A stretch of DNA of 64,000 bases from Pseudoxanthomonas mexicana (GCF_010093385.1 NZ_PDWV01000015.1:1-64000); one strand, 5' to 3'; counted from the stretch's first letter, positions 1 to 9,501 are shown. Numbers and translations are program-made. The notes: a model not told the origin generated them from the sequence alone.

Positions 1-186
1 CTGCCTGGAGGCACCCCCGCCACGCCGGCGCACCTGCGTGAGACGGTGCCCACGCGGGCCTTCCGCAACTGCACCGAAGCCCGCGCCCGGGGCGCGGCGC
101 CGGTACGACGGGGAGATCCGGGCTACGGCCCCCATCTGGACCGCGACGGCGACGGCGTGGGCTGCGAACCCTACCGGGGGCGCTGA
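1..186 (+). CDS. Excalibur calcium-binding domain protein, C-terminal part
   Basis: This is the 3' end of a gene that starts before the window. Frame 1 is open from the first base to a TGA at 184-186. The last ~40 residues read FRNCTEAR, then a Gly/Asp stretch with DRDGDGVGCEP, which is the Excalibur domain pattern: two conserved cysteines around a DxDxDG calcium-binding loop. In Xanthomonads this domain often forms the C-terminus of small DUF1294 or cold-shock membrane proteins, but the N-terminal part is not visible here, so the full architecture is unknown. The fragment is too short to appear as a stand-alone ORF. The domain call is firm; any function beyond calcium binding is inference. 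Confidence 0.8.
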   Translation: MPGGTPATPAHLRETVPTRAFRNCTEARARGAAPVRRGDPGYGPHLDRDGDGVGCEPYRGR

Positions 187-289
187 CACCCGGCATTTCA
201 GCCGCTTTCGCCGGCGCCGCCCGCCCCGAAGGCGATCGCAACGCGCGCCACAGGCGTCGGCCGCTTTCCAGCCCGGCATGGGCGTGCGC

Positions 290-295
290 CATAAT
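290..295 (+). promoter_or_regulatory. -10 element for leaderless plsB
   Basis: A CATAAT hexamer ends 7 bases before the ATG at 303, which would place the transcription start at or next to the start codon. No Shine-Dalgarno sequence precedes the gene. The -35 region is not obvious. Confidence 0.45.
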
Positions 296-302
296 GCGGC
301 CG

Positions 303-2981
303 ATGCCTGAACAGAATTCCCTGCCGTTCCCGGACGCCCCGAAACCCCCGACGCCGGCACAGAAGCCCGCGACGACGGATGCGCCCGCGCCCGACGCGGC
401 GGCGCCCCCGGCGACCGACCACGACAATGCCGCGCCGACCGCCGGCGTCCCGATGGCCCCGCCGTTGCCCACCCGCCAGGCCAAGCGGCCGCTGTGGGCG
501 CGCCTGCTCGGCCGCGTGGCCGATCCGTGGCTGGCGCTGAACATCGAACCCGAGGCGCCGGTCGGCCTGCTGGACGGCCGTCCGGTCTGCTACGTGCTGG
601 AAGACTACGGCCTGTCCAATGCACTGATCCTCGACCGCGCCTGCCGCGACGCCGGCCTGCCCTCGCCGCTGGTGCCCCTGCCGGTGGGCGGCAATCCGCT
701 CGGCCGCAAGCGGGCCTACGTGGCGCTGTCGCGCCGCAACGCCAGCACGCTGATTCCCGACCAGGTCAGCGCCAAGACCCATTCCGGTTCCCTGGCCCGG
801 CTGCTGCAGGCGCACCGCGGCAATCCGGCGCTGGACGTGCAGCTGGTACCGGTCTCGATCTTCGTCGGTCGCGCGCCGGACAAGCAGAGCGGCTGGTTCT
901 CGGTGCTGTTCTCGGAAAACTGGGCCATCGTCGGCCGTTTCCGCCGCCTGCTCGCCATCCTGCTCAACGGCCGCGGCACCATCGTGCGCTTCGCGCCGCC
1001 GGTCTCGCTGCGCGATACGGTCGATGAGGGCCTGGAACCCGAACGCACCGTCCGCAAGCTCTCGCGCGTGCTGCGCACGCATTTCCACCGCATCCGCGAG
1101 GCCGTCATCGGCCCCGACCTGTCCACGCGCCGCCTGCTGGTGGACCAGGTGCTGGCCGCCGAGCCGGTGAAGGAAGCCATCGCCGAACAGGCCCGGCGCG
1201 ACAAGTCCAAGCCCGAGGACGCCTGGAAGAAGGCCCACGCCTACGCCTGGGAGATCGCCGCCGACTACTCCAACCCCGTGGTGCGGTCGGCCAGCTTCCT
1301 GCTGAGCCATGTGTGGAACCAGATCTACGACGGCGTACTGGTCCACCACCTGGACAAGTTCAAGGACGCCGCGCCCGGCCACGAAGTGGTCTACGTGCCC
1401 TGCCACCGCAGCCACATGGACTACCTGCTGCTGTCGTACCTGCTGTACGAGCGCGGCATCGTGCCCCCGCACATCGCCGCCGGCATCAACCTCAACCTGC
1501 CGGTGGTCGGCACGCTGCTGCGCAAGGGCGGCGCGTTCTTCATGCGTCGCAGCTTCCGCGGCAACCCGCTGTATTCGGCGGTGTTCACCGAATACGTGGC
1601 GCAGCTGGTATCCGGCGGCTACTCGCTGGAGTACTTCATCGAGGGCGGACGCTCGCGTACCGGCCGGCTGCTGCCGCCCAAGGGCGGCATGATCTCGATG
1701 ACCGTGCGCGCCTTCCTGCGCCAGCCGCGCAAGCCGGTGCTGTTCCAGCCGGTCTACATCGGCTACGAGAAGCTGCTGGAAGGCACCAGCTACCTGGACG
1801 AACTCAGCGGCCGCCCGAAGGAGAAGGAATCCATCTGGGCCGTGCTGTGGGGCATCCCCAAGGTGCTGCGGCAGAACTACGGCCAGGTGGTGGTGAACTT
1901 CGGCGAGCCGATCCCGTTGAACGACGCGCTGGCCAAACACGCGCCGGAATGGGATGGCGCGCCGGTCGGCGAAGAGGAGAAGCCCGCATGGCTCTCCGAT
2001 ATCGTCGATGCGCTGGCCCAGCAGATCCAGGTCAACATCAACCGCGCCGCCGACGTGAACCCGATCAACCTGCTGGCGCTGGCGCTGCTGTCCACGCCGA
2101 AGCACGCGATGGGCGAAGCCGACCTGGTCGCGCAGATCGAGCTGTCGAAGACGCTGCTGGCGGAACTGCCGTACTCCGACCGCGTGACCGTCACCCCGCA
2201 CTCGCCCGACCGCATCATCTCCCACGCCGAGGAGATCAACATGCTGCAGCGGATCAAGCATCCGCTGGGCGATGTGCTGAGCGTGGACGACGACACCGCG
2301 GTCCTGCTGAGCTACTACCGCAACAACGTGTTGCACCTGTTCACGGCGTCGTCGTGGATCGCCTGCTGCTTCCAGAACAACCGCCGCATGAGCCGTGCCG
2401 GCGTGCTGCGGCTGGGCCGCACGCTGTATCCGTTCCTGCAGGCCGAGCTGTTCCTGCCGTGGAGCGAGGACGAATTCGCCGAGCGCATGGAACGCACCAT
2501 CGAGGTGTTCGTCCGCGAAGGCCTGCTGCAGCAGGTCAACGAGGACGACGGCGGCATCCTGGCGCGCAGCGCGGGGCAGACCGACGAAGTGTTCCGCCTG
2601 CGTGCGATCGGCCATTCGCTGCAGCAGGCCTTCGAGCGCTACTACATCGCCATCTCGGTGCTGGTGAAGAACGGCCCGGGCACGCTGGGCGCGGCCGAAC
2701 TGGAGAGCCTGTGCCAGCAGGCCGCGCAGCGCCTCAGCCTGCTGTATGCGCCGGCCGCGCCGGAGTTCTTCGACAAGACGCTGTTCCGTGGCTTCATCCA
2801 GAAGCTGCGCGAACTGAAGCTGGTCTGGCCCGACGAGAACAGCAAGCTGCTGTTCGACGAGCGCCTGGACGCCTGGGCGCGCGACGCCAAGGCCATCCTG
2901 GGGCGCGAACTGCGCCACACCATCGAGAAAGTCAGTCCGGAAGCCGCGCGCCCGGCGGAACTGCCGCCCGCGCAGGACTGA
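303..2981 (+). CDS. plsB: glycerol-3-phosphate 1-O-acyltransferase PlsB
   Basis: PlsB acylates sn-glycerol-3-phosphate at position 1 with acyl-CoA or acyl-ACP, the first step of phospholipid synthesis, at the inner membrane. The product is 892 aa, close to the usual 800-890 aa. The four acyltransferase blocks are visible: HRSHMDYLL near residue 368 (the HX4D catalytic motif), GAFFMRRSFRGN near 410, EGGRSRTGRLL near 447 and a PVYIGYEKL block near 480. The first ~60 residues are a Pro/Ala-rich tail typical of Xanthomonad PlsB. An ATG at 294 is also in frame, but 303 fits the -10 element at 290-295 better and gives a leaderless start. The gene stands alone, convergent with the acyltransferase gene that follows. 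Confidence 0.95.
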   Translation: MPEQNSLPFPDAPKPPTPAQKPATTDAPAPDAAAPPATDHDNAAPTAGVPMAPPLPTRQAKRPLWARLLGRVADPWLALNIEPEAPVGLLDGRPVCYVLEDYGLSNALILDRACRDAGLPSPLVPLPVGGNPLGRKRAYVALSRRNASTLIPDQVSAKTHSGSLARLLQAHRGNPALDVQLVPVSIFVGRAPDKQSGWFSVLFSENWAIVGRFRRLLAILLNGRGTIVRFAPPVSLRDTVDEGLEPERTVRKLSRVLRTHFHRIREAVIGPDLSTRRLLVDQVLAAEPVKEAIAEQARRDKSKPEDAWKKAHAYAWEIAADYSNPVVRSASFLLSHVWNQIYDGVLVHHLDKFKDAAPGHEVVYVPCHRSHMDYLLLSYLLYERGIVPPHIAAGINLNLPVVGTLLRKGGAFFMRRSFRGNPLYSAVFTEYVAQLVSGGYSLEYFIEGGRSRTGRLLPPKGGMISMTVRAFLRQPRKPVLFQPVYIGYEKLLEGTSYLDELSGRPKEKESIWAVLWGIPKVLRQNYGQVVVNFGEPIPLNDALAKHAPEWDGAPVGEEEKPAWLSDIVDALAQQIQVNINRAADVNPINLLALALLSTPKHAMGEADLVAQIELSKTLLAELPYSDRVTVTPHSPDRIISHAEEINMLQRIKHPLGDVLSVDDDTAVLLSYYRNNVLHLFTASSWIACCFQNNRRMSRAGVLRLGRTLYPFLQAELFLPWSEDEFAERMERTIEVFVREGLLQQVNEDDGGILARSAGQTDEVFRLRAIGHSLQQAFERYYIAISVLVKNGPGTLGAAELESLCQQAAQRLSLLYAPAAPEFFDKTLFRGFIQKLRELKLVWPDENSKLLFDERLDAWARDAKAILGRELRHTIEKVSPEAARPAELPPAQD

Positions 2982-2984
2982 GCC

Positions 2985-3704
2985 TCAGCCGGCCACGTTG
3001 AAGCTGCGCGTCAGCCACGCCTTGGCGGGCATCGCGCGCGCCGGGTCGCGGACCAGGTGCAGCAGCGGCGAACCGCACTCGGACAGGTGCGGCTCGTCGT
3101 CCAGCACCAGCACCATGCGCAGCAGGTCCACGCCGCCGGGCAGGATCGCCGGCGGCAGGTATTCGCGGAAGCCGTAGTGCTCGAACACGCCGTGCAGGAA
3201 CGGCTCGCAGGCCAGCAGGCAGAACTGGATGCGCGACTCCTGCGCCCAGCGATAGGCTTCTTCCATCAGCCGGTCCACGACCGGTTCGCTGCGCTGGTCG
3301 GCCTGCACCGCGAACCGCGTACCCACCGCCACCTGGGCCAACGGCCAGGTCCGCGCGAAGGCGTCGATCTGGAACAGGCTGCCGTACTCCACCTGCACCG
3401 CCAGCGGCGAAAAGTCGTGCAGGCGCAGCGTCGCGACCGCCTGCGCGCCCTTCTCCACCGCCAGCGTGGTGCCGCAGACATCCAGGCCGTCGGTGACACG
3501 CTTGCTGCGGTCGCCGAACTGGCCCTGTTCGTGGAAGTACACCTCACGGCGCAGGCGCGGCACGTCGCCCAGCGGGTCGCCGGGCGCGATGCGCCGCATG
3601 CGCAACCCCATGCCCGCCGTCGCTTGGTCTGCCGAGCCCGCAGCCGCCAGCGCATCGCGCAGGCGCGGTTCCATGCGGGGATTGAAGGATGTGTCCTGCT
3701 GCAT
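2985..3704 (-). CDS. FeeM-like/GNAT-fold N-acyltransferase
   Basis: A 239-aa protein resembling the PEP-CTERM/exosortase-associated acyltransferases and N-acyl amino acid synthases (FeeM-like), which share the fold of acyl-homoserine-lactone synthases. Supporting stretches are RLRREVYFHEQGQF near the N-terminus (the xxR-x-VY-x-E entry motif of this superfamily), a central beta-rich part with VAVGTRFAVQ, and CLLACEPFLHGVFEHYGFRE, which is a typical GNAT C-terminal strand-helix. The upstream open frame continues to 3824, but the ATG at 3704 begins the conserved part. The substrate is unknown: it could make a long-chain N-acyl amino acid or modify an exported polymer. It converges on plsB with 3 bases between stop codons. 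Fold call good, substrate not determinable. Confidence 0.65.
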   Translation of the reverse strand: MQQDTSFNPRMEPRLRDALAAAGSADQATAGMGLRMRRIAPGDPLGDVPRLRREVYFHEQGQFGDRSKRVTDGLDVCGTTLAVEKGAQAVATLRLHDFSPLAVQVEYGSLFQIDAFARTWPLAQVAVGTRFAVQADQRSEPVVDRLMEEAYRWAQESRIQFCLLACEPFLHGVFEHYGFREYLPPAILPGGVDLLRMVLVLDDEPHLSECGSPLLHLVRDPARAMPAKAWLTRSFNVAG

Positions 3705-3999
3705 GCCGCTCCCTCGCCACGGCGCACAGCGCGCATGGCTCGTCGTTGGGGACCGCGGCGCCGGCAGGACGGCATGCGGTCGGGTCGTCGGGGAAACCCC
3801 CACACCCGGGACTGAAGCAAGCATCGGGCCAACTCGGCGAAACCAGGGCCAGGGTACAAGCAGGAGCTTCGCGCGCCACAGGTTTCAGGGAGTTGGCTCC
3901 CTCGTCGGCGGAATGTGGCCGTGGCTGCGCCGACGGCGGGTGACGCCCCGCGTCAGATTCGGCCGACCGTGGCGCGGCACCGTGATCCCGGGGAACCGG

Positions 4000-4203
4000 T
4001 CAGGCGGGCTCGTCCGGGATCAGCGCGCTTTCCAGCCGGGCGATGCAGTCCTTCAGCCACAGCTTGCGCTTCTTCAGGCGCTTCACCGCCAGTTCGTCGG
4101 CCTCGGTGTCGCCGGCCAGGCGCGCGATGGTCGCATCCAGATCGCGGTGCTCCAGCCGCAGCGCGGCGATCTTCTCGGCGATGTCGGCAGGGTCGGCGTC
4201 CAC
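4000..4203 (-). CDS. YdcH/DUF465 family small coiled-coil protein
   Basis: A small protein of 67 aa whose central [13 protein letters not shown] and following [18 protein letters not shown] helices match the DUF465/YdcH pattern: an antiparallel helical hairpin of unknown role. I chose the GTG at 4203, giving [11 protein letters not shown], because conservation appears to begin there. In-frame GTG and TTG codons at 4218, 4239 and 4254 are alternatives that would run into the ttcA promoter. No Shine-Dalgarno precedes any of them. It is divergent from ttcA. Function is not known for the family. Confidence 0.7.
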   Translation of the reverse strand: MDADPADIAEKIAALRLEHRDLDATIARLAGDTEADELAVKRLKKRKLWLKDCIARLESALIPDEPA

Positions 4204-4249
4204 CTGGCGAGCGTACACCGCCCGCGGCAAGGCCGTCACCGCACCCCGG

Positions 4250-4255
4250 TACAAT
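4250..4255 (+). promoter_or_regulatory. -10 element for leaderless ttcA
   Basis: TACAAT ends 7 bases before the ATG at 4263, the same arrangement as at plsB, so transcription should start at or beside the start codon. Confidence 0.45.
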
Positions 4256-4262
4256 GACGGCC

Positions 4263-5174
4263 ATGAGCACCGTCCTACCCCTGCCCGACCCCGTCCTGCG
4301 CCGTCCTGCCGCCGATCCGCGCCGCAGCGCGCACGAGCAGGGCAAGCTGGCCAAGCGCCTGCGCCGGCAAGTGGGCCAGGCGATCGCCGACTTCGGCATG
4401 ATCGAGGAAGGCGACAAGGTGATGGTGTGCCTGTCCGGCGGCAAGGACAGCTACACGATGCTGGACATCCTGCTGCAGCTGCAGAAAAAGGCGCCGGTGC
4501 GCTTCGATCTGGTGGCGGTGAACCTGGACCAGAAGCAGCCGGATTTCCCCGAACACGTGCTGCCGGAATACCTGGCGCGTGTGGGCGTGCCGTTCCACAT
4601 CATCGAGCAGGACACCTATTCGGTCGTAAGCCGCGTCATTCCGGAAGGCAAGACCATGTGCTCGCTGTGCTCGCGCCTGCGCCGCGGTGCGCTGTACAGC
4701 TACGCCGAGGAGAACGGCTTCACCAAGATCGCGCTGGGCCACCACCGCGATGACCTGGTGGCCACGTTCTTCCTGAACATGTTCTTCCACGCCAAGCTCT
4801 CCGGCATGCCGCCCAAGCTGCTGTCCGACAACGGCAAGCACGTGGTGATCCGCCCGCTGGCCTATGTGCGCGAGGACGACATCGCGCAGTACGCGGAAGC
4901 GAAGGCGTTCCCGATCATTCCCTGCAACCTGTGCGGCAGCCAGGAGAACCTGCAGCGCAAGCAGGTCAAGAAGATGATGGACGCCTGGGAGCGCGAGTCC
5001 CCCGGCCGCATCGAGACCATCGCGCGCGCGCTGGGCGACATCCGCCCGTCGCAGTTGAGCGATCCCAAGCTGTTCGACTTCCTCGCGCTGGGCCATCGCG
5101 ACGGCGCCACGCTGCCGGATGCACACGCCTGGCTGGCGAGCGAGCCGCACGCCGACAGCGAGACCCAGCCTTAA
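4263..5174 (+). CDS. ttcA: tRNA 2-thiocytidine biosynthesis protein TtcA
   Basis: TtcA is an ATP-dependent, [4Fe-4S]-containing enzyme that thiolates cytidine 32 of certain tRNAs. The 303-aa product has the PP-loop [10 protein letters not shown] near residue 58, the CSLCSR cysteine pair near 136 and a later CNLCGS pair near 223, which together supply the ATP site and cluster ligands. The alternative ATG at 4254 adds MTA and would overlap the -10 hexamer TACAAT, so 4263 is preferred. The first 30 residues are a variable Pro/Arg-rich lead. No partner gene follows in the same transcript; rdgC starts 65 bases later. Confidence 0.95.
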   Translation: MSTVLPLPDPVLRRPAADPRRSAHEQGKLAKRLRRQVGQAIADFGMIEEGDKVMVCLSGGKDSYTMLDILLQLQKKAPVRFDLVAVNLDQKQPDFPEHVLPEYLARVGVPFHIIEQDTYSVVSRVIPEGKTMCSLCSRLRRGALYSYAEENGFTKIALGHHRDDLVATFFLNMFFHAKLSGMPPKLLSDNGKHVVIRPLAYVREDDIAQYAEAKAFPIIPCNLCGSQENLQRKQVKKMMDAWERESPGRIETIARALGDIRPSQLSDPKLFDFLALGHRDGATLPDAHAWLASEPHADSETQP

Positions 5175-5239
5175 CCTTCACTCCTCCCCTCGCCTTCGCC
5201 TGCATGGGCGGAGCGGTCTTTCTTCTTTCTGGATAGTCG

Positions 5240-6142
5240 ATGTTCTTTCGCAATCTCACGCTGTTCCGCTTCCCCACCTCCCTCGATTTTTCCCAGCTCG
5301 ATGAACTCCTCCCCGAGGCCGCACTCAAGCCCGTCGGCCCGCTGGAGCTGTCTTCACGCGGCTTCATCTCGCCGTTCGGCCGTGGCGAAGAGGCGCTGTC
5401 CCATCGCATCAACGGCGCGATCTGGCTGAGCGTGGGTGGCGAGGACAAGATCCTGCCCGGCGCCGTGGTCAACGACCTGCTGCAGAAGAAGCTGCAGGAG
5501 ATCGAGCAGAAGGAAGGCCGCAAGCCCGGCGGCAAGACCCGCAAGCGCCTGAAGGACGACCTGCTGCACGAGCTGCTGCCGCGCGCGTTCGTCAAGCCTT
5601 CGCGCACCGATGCACTGATCGACCTGGAGCACGGCTTCATCGCCGTCGATGCGTCCTCGCGCAAGACCGGCGAGAACGTGGTCTCGGAAGTGCGCCGCGC
5701 GCTGGGCAGCTTCCCGGCGCTGCCGCTCAATGCCGAAGTCGCGCCGCGCAGCGTGCTGACCGGCTGGATCGCCGGCGAGCCGCTGCCCGAAGGCCTGTCG
5801 CTGGGCGAGGAATGCGAGCTGAAGGACGCGATGGAAGGCGGTGCGGTAGTCAAATGCCAGAACCAGGAACTGCAGAGCGACGAGATCGCCAAGCACCTGG
5901 AAGCCGGCAAGCAGGTCACCAAGCTCGCGCTGGTGCTGGACGACCACGTGTCGTTCGTCCTCGGCGAGGATCTGATCGTGCGCAAGCTGAAGTTCCTCGA
6001 CGGCGCGGTCGACCAGTTGGAGAACACCGAGCACGACGACCTGCGCGCCGAACTCGACGCGCGCTTCGCCCTGATGGCCGGCGAACTGAAGCGGCTGTTC
6101 CTGGTGCTGGAGCACGCGCTGAAGCTCAGCAAGGCCGATTGA
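5240..6142 (+). CDS. rdgC: recombination-associated protein RdgC
   Basis: RdgC is a ring-shaped DNA-binding protein that restrains RecA-dependent recombination. The product is 300 aa, the normal length, and begins MFFRNLTLFRF, the family's conserved N-terminus. Other hallmark stretches are SSRGFISPFG, the KKLQEIEQKEG helix and DLEHGFIAVDASS in the middle. It lies between ttcA and a metallopeptidase gene on the same strand, with a short pyrimidine-rich leader upstream. Identification is secure. Confidence 0.95.
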   Translation: MFFRNLTLFRFPTSLDFSQLDELLPEAALKPVGPLELSSRGFISPFGRGEEALSHRINGAIWLSVGGEDKILPGAVVNDLLQKKLQEIEQKEGRKPGGKTRKRLKDDLLHELLPRAFVKPSRTDALIDLEHGFIAVDASSRKTGENVVSEVRRALGSFPALPLNAEVAPRSVLTGWIAGEPLPEGLSLGEECELKDAMEGGAVVKCQNQELQSDEIAKHLEAGKQVTKLALVLDDHVSFVLGEDLIVRKLKFLDGAVDQLENTEHDDLRAELDARFALMAGELKRLFLVLEHALKLSKAD

Positions 6143-6165
6143 GCCGCGCCCCGGGGCGCCGCCGC

Positions 6166-6171
6166 TATGAT
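6166..6171 (+). promoter_or_regulatory. -10 element for leaderless metallopeptidase gene
   Basis: TATGAT ends 6 bases before the ATG at 6178, again implying a leaderless or nearly leaderless mRNA. Confidence 0.4.
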
Positions 6172-6177
6172 GCGCGC

Positions 6178-6966
6178 ATGCCGTCCGTGTTCCACCGCCT
6201 GATCGCCCGTACGCCCCGCAGCGTCGAACGCGACCCCGTGGCGCTGGAACTGGACGATGGCCGGCGGCTGGAGGTGCAGCGCGTCCGCGACCCGCGCGCC
6301 AAGCGGCTGAAACTGAGCGTCGACGAGCGCGGTGCGCGACTCACGCTACCTTGGCGCGCCAGCCTGGTCTCCGGGGATCGTTTCTTGCAGCAGCACCGCG
6401 ACTGGCTGGCCGAGCAACTGGCGCGCCATGCGCCGGACGATGACATCGTGGCGCTCGTTCCGGGCGTCGCCACGCACCTGCCGCTGCGTGGCGAGAACCT
6501 GCCGCTGCACTGGCACGAAGGCCGCTTCGCCCGCATCACGCGGCAGGACGACGGCGTCCATGTCGACCTGCCCGCACGCGCGAGCGCTGCATCGCTGCGG
6601 CGGACGCTGCGCGCGTTCTACGAAGCCGAGGCACGTACCGACATCGGCCGCTGGCTACCCGGCTATCTCGCGGGGCTGCCACGCGCGCCACGCCAGATCC
6701 GGCTGAAGGTGATGTCGTCCCAATGGGGTTCGCTGGCGCCGGATGGCACGCTCACCCTGGACCTCGCGCTGGTCCTGGGCCGCGCTTCGGCGTTCGAGTA
6801 CGTGCTGGTCCACGAGCTGTGCCATCTGCTGCAGGCCAACCACTCGCCGGCGTTCTGGCATGAAGTCGAGGCCCGCTTCCCGGCCTGGCGCGATGAGCGC
6901 GCCTGGTTCCACGCCGAGGGGCGCCGGCTGAAGGCCCGTCTGCGCGGCCTGCTGGCCGAGGACTGA
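6178..6966 (+). CDS. YgjP/DUF45-type zinc metallopeptidase
   Basis: A 262-aa SprT-like, WLM/DUF45 (M48-clan) metallopeptidase. The zinc site is YVLVHELCHLLQANHSPAFW: HELCH gives the HExxH motif and the later His in NHSPAFW is the third ligand. Upstream the KVMSSQWGS stretch (residues ~179-187) is the usual conserved strand before the zinc helix. The cellular substrate of YgjP proteins is unknown. It is 35 bases downstream of rdgC but has its own -10 hexamer six bases before the start codon. Confidence 0.85.
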   Translation: MPSVFHRLIARTPRSVERDPVALELDDGRRLEVQRVRDPRAKRLKLSVDERGARLTLPWRASLVSGDRFLQQHRDWLAEQLARHAPDDDIVALVPGVATHLPLRGENLPLHWHEGRFARITRQDDGVHVDLPARASAASLRRTLRAFYEAEARTDIGRWLPGYLAGLPRAPRQIRLKVMSSQWGSLAPDGTLTLDLALVLGRASAFEYVLVHELCHLLQANHSPAFWHEVEARFPAWRDERAWFHAEGRRLKARLRGLLAED

Positions 6967-7102
6967 CGGGGCCTCTCCCCGCATCGTCCGGCCCTGTCCG
7001 GAATGAGACGCACATCACGATTTCTCATGGCAAGCCTCAGGGCGCGCCAGCAGGGACCGCAGGCGCGGCCTGGGGCCTCCCTCCTCCCGATACGACGCTG
7101 CC

Positions 7103-7693
7103 ATGTCCCTATCGCTGCGCGCCAGCGCTCCGCCCGCATCTTCGTTCACCGGCTCGCCCCAGCCGGTGGTCCGCTCGCTGAAGGCGTTCTCCCTGTATGC
7201 ATCGCCCCACGAGGAAACGGCGGCCATGGTCGCCGCGCGTCGCGCGCTGATGAGCCGCAAGAGCCTGTCCGTGGAGGAAGCGAGTGAGCGGGCGCGCGAG
7301 CGCCGGCGGGCGGCCAGCCAGATCCAGCGGTTCGACCGGCCCGCACGCTGGCTGGCATTGGCGCTGCCCGCCGCGGGCGCCCTGGCGTGGTCCGGCAGCA
7401 CGCAGGGCTCCATCGCCATCCTCGCCACCGGGTACGCCCTGCTGGCCGTGGCGACGGTGGCCCTACTGGCACGGGTCACCCGCACGCCCGGGGCCGCGCG
7501 GATGCCGCTGGAGCACTACCATCTGCCCGACGAACAGCTCGCCAGCGCTGAGGACATCGCCCTGCTCCGGCGCCTGGCGCAGCAGGACAGCGAGCTCGAC
7601 GCCGCCACCACGGCCTGGTGGCGCAGTACCGCCCCCATACGCAAGGGCGACATCCGCCTGGCGCTGGATTTCCACCACGCCCGGCAGGACTGA
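7103..7693 (+). CDS. conserved hypothetical membrane protein
   Basis: A 196-aa protein without a recognised domain. Residues ~75-95 (WLALALPAAGALAW) and ~103-122 (IAILATGYALLAVATVALLA) form two membrane helices flanked by Arg-rich cytoplasmic segments. The C-terminal 60 residues are helical and end in a short amphipathic tail. Codon use matches the core genome, which supports it as real. It converges on the hydrolase gene, whose stop codon abuts its own. Confidence 0.6.
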   Translation: MSLSLRASAPPASSFTGSPQPVVRSLKAFSLYASPHEETAAMVAARRALMSRKSLSVEEASERARERRRAASQIQRFDRPARWLALALPAAGALAWSGSTQGSIAILATGYALLAVATVALLARVTRTPGAARMPLEHYHLPDEQLASAEDIALLRRLAQQDSELDAATTAWWRSTAPIRKGDIRLALDFHHARQD

Positions 7694-8539
7694 TCAGGCC
7701 CGCAGGAACGGGCCTATCAACATCGCGACGCGGGCCGGGTCCTCCATGTGGAGGTGGTGGGTGCCGGCGATGACGTGCAACTGGCCATCGGGCAGCAGAC
7801 TGGCCCGCCGGCTGCGCAGCGGCTCCGGAAAATACGGCTGCGGCGGATCGGCGTAGACCACGGTCGTCGGGCAGCCGATGCCGGCCACCAGGGCCGCCAG
7901 CTGCGCCTCGTCCAGGCGCTGCGGCGTGGGCAAGGTCAGGCGCGGGTCGCTGCTCCACACGAAGCCGCCCTCCACCGGCCGCACGCCCCGTTCGACCAGC
8001 AGCCGTGCGGCCGCTTCGCTCAACTGGTTGGCCTGCATGCGCGCCCGCACCGGCGCGGCCAGATCGGCGAATACCCGCAACCGCTTGCCCGGCAGCGCGC
8101 GCGCCGCGGCGATGGCTTCGCGCCAGCGGTCCGCCGTGCGTTCGACCGTTTCGGCCAGCCCGCCCAGCGCCTCGATCACGACCAGCCGCTGCACGCGGTG
8201 CGGCACGGCGGCCGCCATCAGGCTGGCGATGCCGGCCCCCATCGAATGGCCCAGCAGGCAGAACGTCTCCCAGCCCAGCGCGTCGGCGATGTCGAGCACC
8301 GCGTTCACCGCCACGCCGCTGGTGTATTCGGCGCCCGGCGCGAGATGCGCGCTGCGGCCATGGCCCGGCAGGTCTGGGGCGACCAGCTGGATACCCGCAA
8401 GATGGTCGGCCAACGGTACGAAGCTGGCCGCATTGTCCAACCAGCCGTGCAGCGCCAGCACGCGCGGACCGTCGTGGCCCGCGCGCAGGCCGGTGATGCG
8501 CCCGAGCGGGATATCGACCTCGAATTCGCGCAACGTCAT
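7694..8539 (-). CDS. alpha/beta hydrolase
   Basis: A 281-aa alpha/beta hydrolase. The oxyanion region is LALHGWLDNAASF, the nucleophile elbow is LGHSMGAGIA, and the catalytic His lies in AGTHHLHMEDP near the C-terminus. The ATG at 8539 overlaps the hemH stop codon by the ATGA arrangement, so the gene is translationally coupled to hemH. The substrate cannot be told from sequence; the pairing with hemH is common in Xanthomonads and may only reflect shared transcription. Confidence 0.85.
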   Translation of the reverse strand: MTLREFEVDIPLGRITGLRAGHDGPRVLALHGWLDNAASFVPLADHLAGIQLVAPDLPGHGRSAHLAPGAEYTSGVAVNAVLDIADALGWETFCLLGHSMGAGIASLMAAAVPHRVQRLVVIEALGGLAETVERTADRWREAIAAARALPGKRLRVFADLAAPVRARMQANQLSEAAARLLVERGVRPVEGGFVWSSDPRLTLPTPQRLDEAQLAALVAGIGCPTTVVYADPPQPYFPEPLRSRRASLLPDGQLHVIAGTHHLHMEDPARVAMLIGPFLRA

Positions 8540-9501
8540 GCCGCTTGGTCTGCGCCCCGGCGCGCCAGCGCAGCCAGCGCGTCGGCATGCGCGGGCGCGT
8601 CGTTGAGGCATGAGATGTAGCGCAGCGCCTCACCGCCGGCCGCGTGGAACAGCTCGGCGTTCTGCATCGCGATCTCTTCCAGCGTCTCCAGGCAATCGAC
8701 CGCGAAGCCGGGGCAGACCACATCGACCCGCCGCACGCCGCGCGCGGCCATGGCCTGCAGCGTGGCATCCGTGGCGGGGTCCAGCCAGCGCTCCTTGCCG
8801 AAGCGCGACTGGTAGGTCAGCGTCCCCTCGCCATCGCGCGGGCCCAACGCCTGCACGATGGCCCGCGTGCTGGCTTCGCAACGCTGCGGGTAGGGGTCGC
8901 CGTTGCGCGCCAGCCGCTGCGGCAGCCCGTGGTAGGAGAACAACAGGTGCTCGCCCGCCCCGTGTTCCGCACGCCAGGACCGGATGGAGCCGACCACGGC
9001 CGCAACCCAGCCGGGATCGACCGGATAGTCCTCGATGAACCGCACGTCCAGGCCCCGGGCCTCGCGCGTCACCACATCGCGCACCGACTCGGTGGTCGTG
9101 GTCGAGTACTGCGGATAGAGCGGCAGCACCACCACCTTTTGCACGCCTTCGGCCCGCCATGCCTGCAGGCGCGAGCCGATGGAAGGCTCGCCGTAGCGCA
9201 TGGCCTCCTGCACACGCCATCCCGGCAGGCGGTCCTGCACCGCCCCGGCCAGCCGCCGCGTGTATACCGCCAGCGGCGAACCTTCCGGCATCCAGATGCT
9301 GGCGTACTTGGCGGCGGCCTTCGGACCGCGCAGCGGCAGGATGATGAAGTGCAGCAGCGGGCACCACAGCCATCGCGTCAGCTGCACCACGCGATGGTCG
9401 GGCAGGAAGTCGGCCAGATAACGCCTGACCGCGCGCGGCGTCGGCGCTTCGGGCGTTCCCAGGTTGACGATCAGCAGGGCGGTGGAGGATGTGTCGGTCA
9501 T
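8536..9501 (-). CDS. hemH: ferrochelatase HemH
   Basis: HemH inserts ferrous iron into protoporphyrin IX, the last step of heme synthesis. The 321-aa product shows LLIVNLGTPEAPT at the N-terminus, LPLYPQYSTTTTESV, the active-site LFSYHGLPQR with its catalytic His, LTYQSRFGKERWL and VVCPGFAVDCLETLEEI near the C-terminus. All are canonical ferrochelatase motifs. A CACAAT hexamer lies six bases before the ATG, so the mRNA may be leaderless. The following hydrolase gene overlaps by four bases. Confidence 0.95.
   Translation of the reverse strand: MTDTSSTALLIVNLGTPEAPTPRAVRRYLADFLPDHRVVQLTRWLWCPLLHFIILPLRGPKAAAKYASIWMPEGSPLAVYTRRLAGAVQDRLPGWRVQEAMRYGEPSIGSRLQAWRAEGVQKVVVLPLYPQYSTTTTESVRDVVTREARGLDVRFIEDYPVDPGWVAAVVGSIRSWRAEHGAGEHLLFSYHGLPQRLARNGDPYPQRCEASTRAIVQALGPRDGEGTLTYQSRFGKERWLDPATDATLQAMAARGVRRVDVVCPGFAVDCLETLEEIAMQNAELFHAAGGEALRYISCLNDAPAHADALAALARRGADQAA

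Noticed and set aside
198-2918. A 906-codon open frame on the minus strand
   Set aside because: It is the antisense shadow of plsB in high-GC DNA; the residues are Ala/Arg/Gln-rich with no domain, while plsB shows all acyltransferase blocks.
3705-3999. Possible gene between the FeeM-like acyltransferase and the DUF465 gene
   Set aside because: The open frames here are Arg/Pro-rich shadows with no start signal or domain; the stretch looks purely intergenic.
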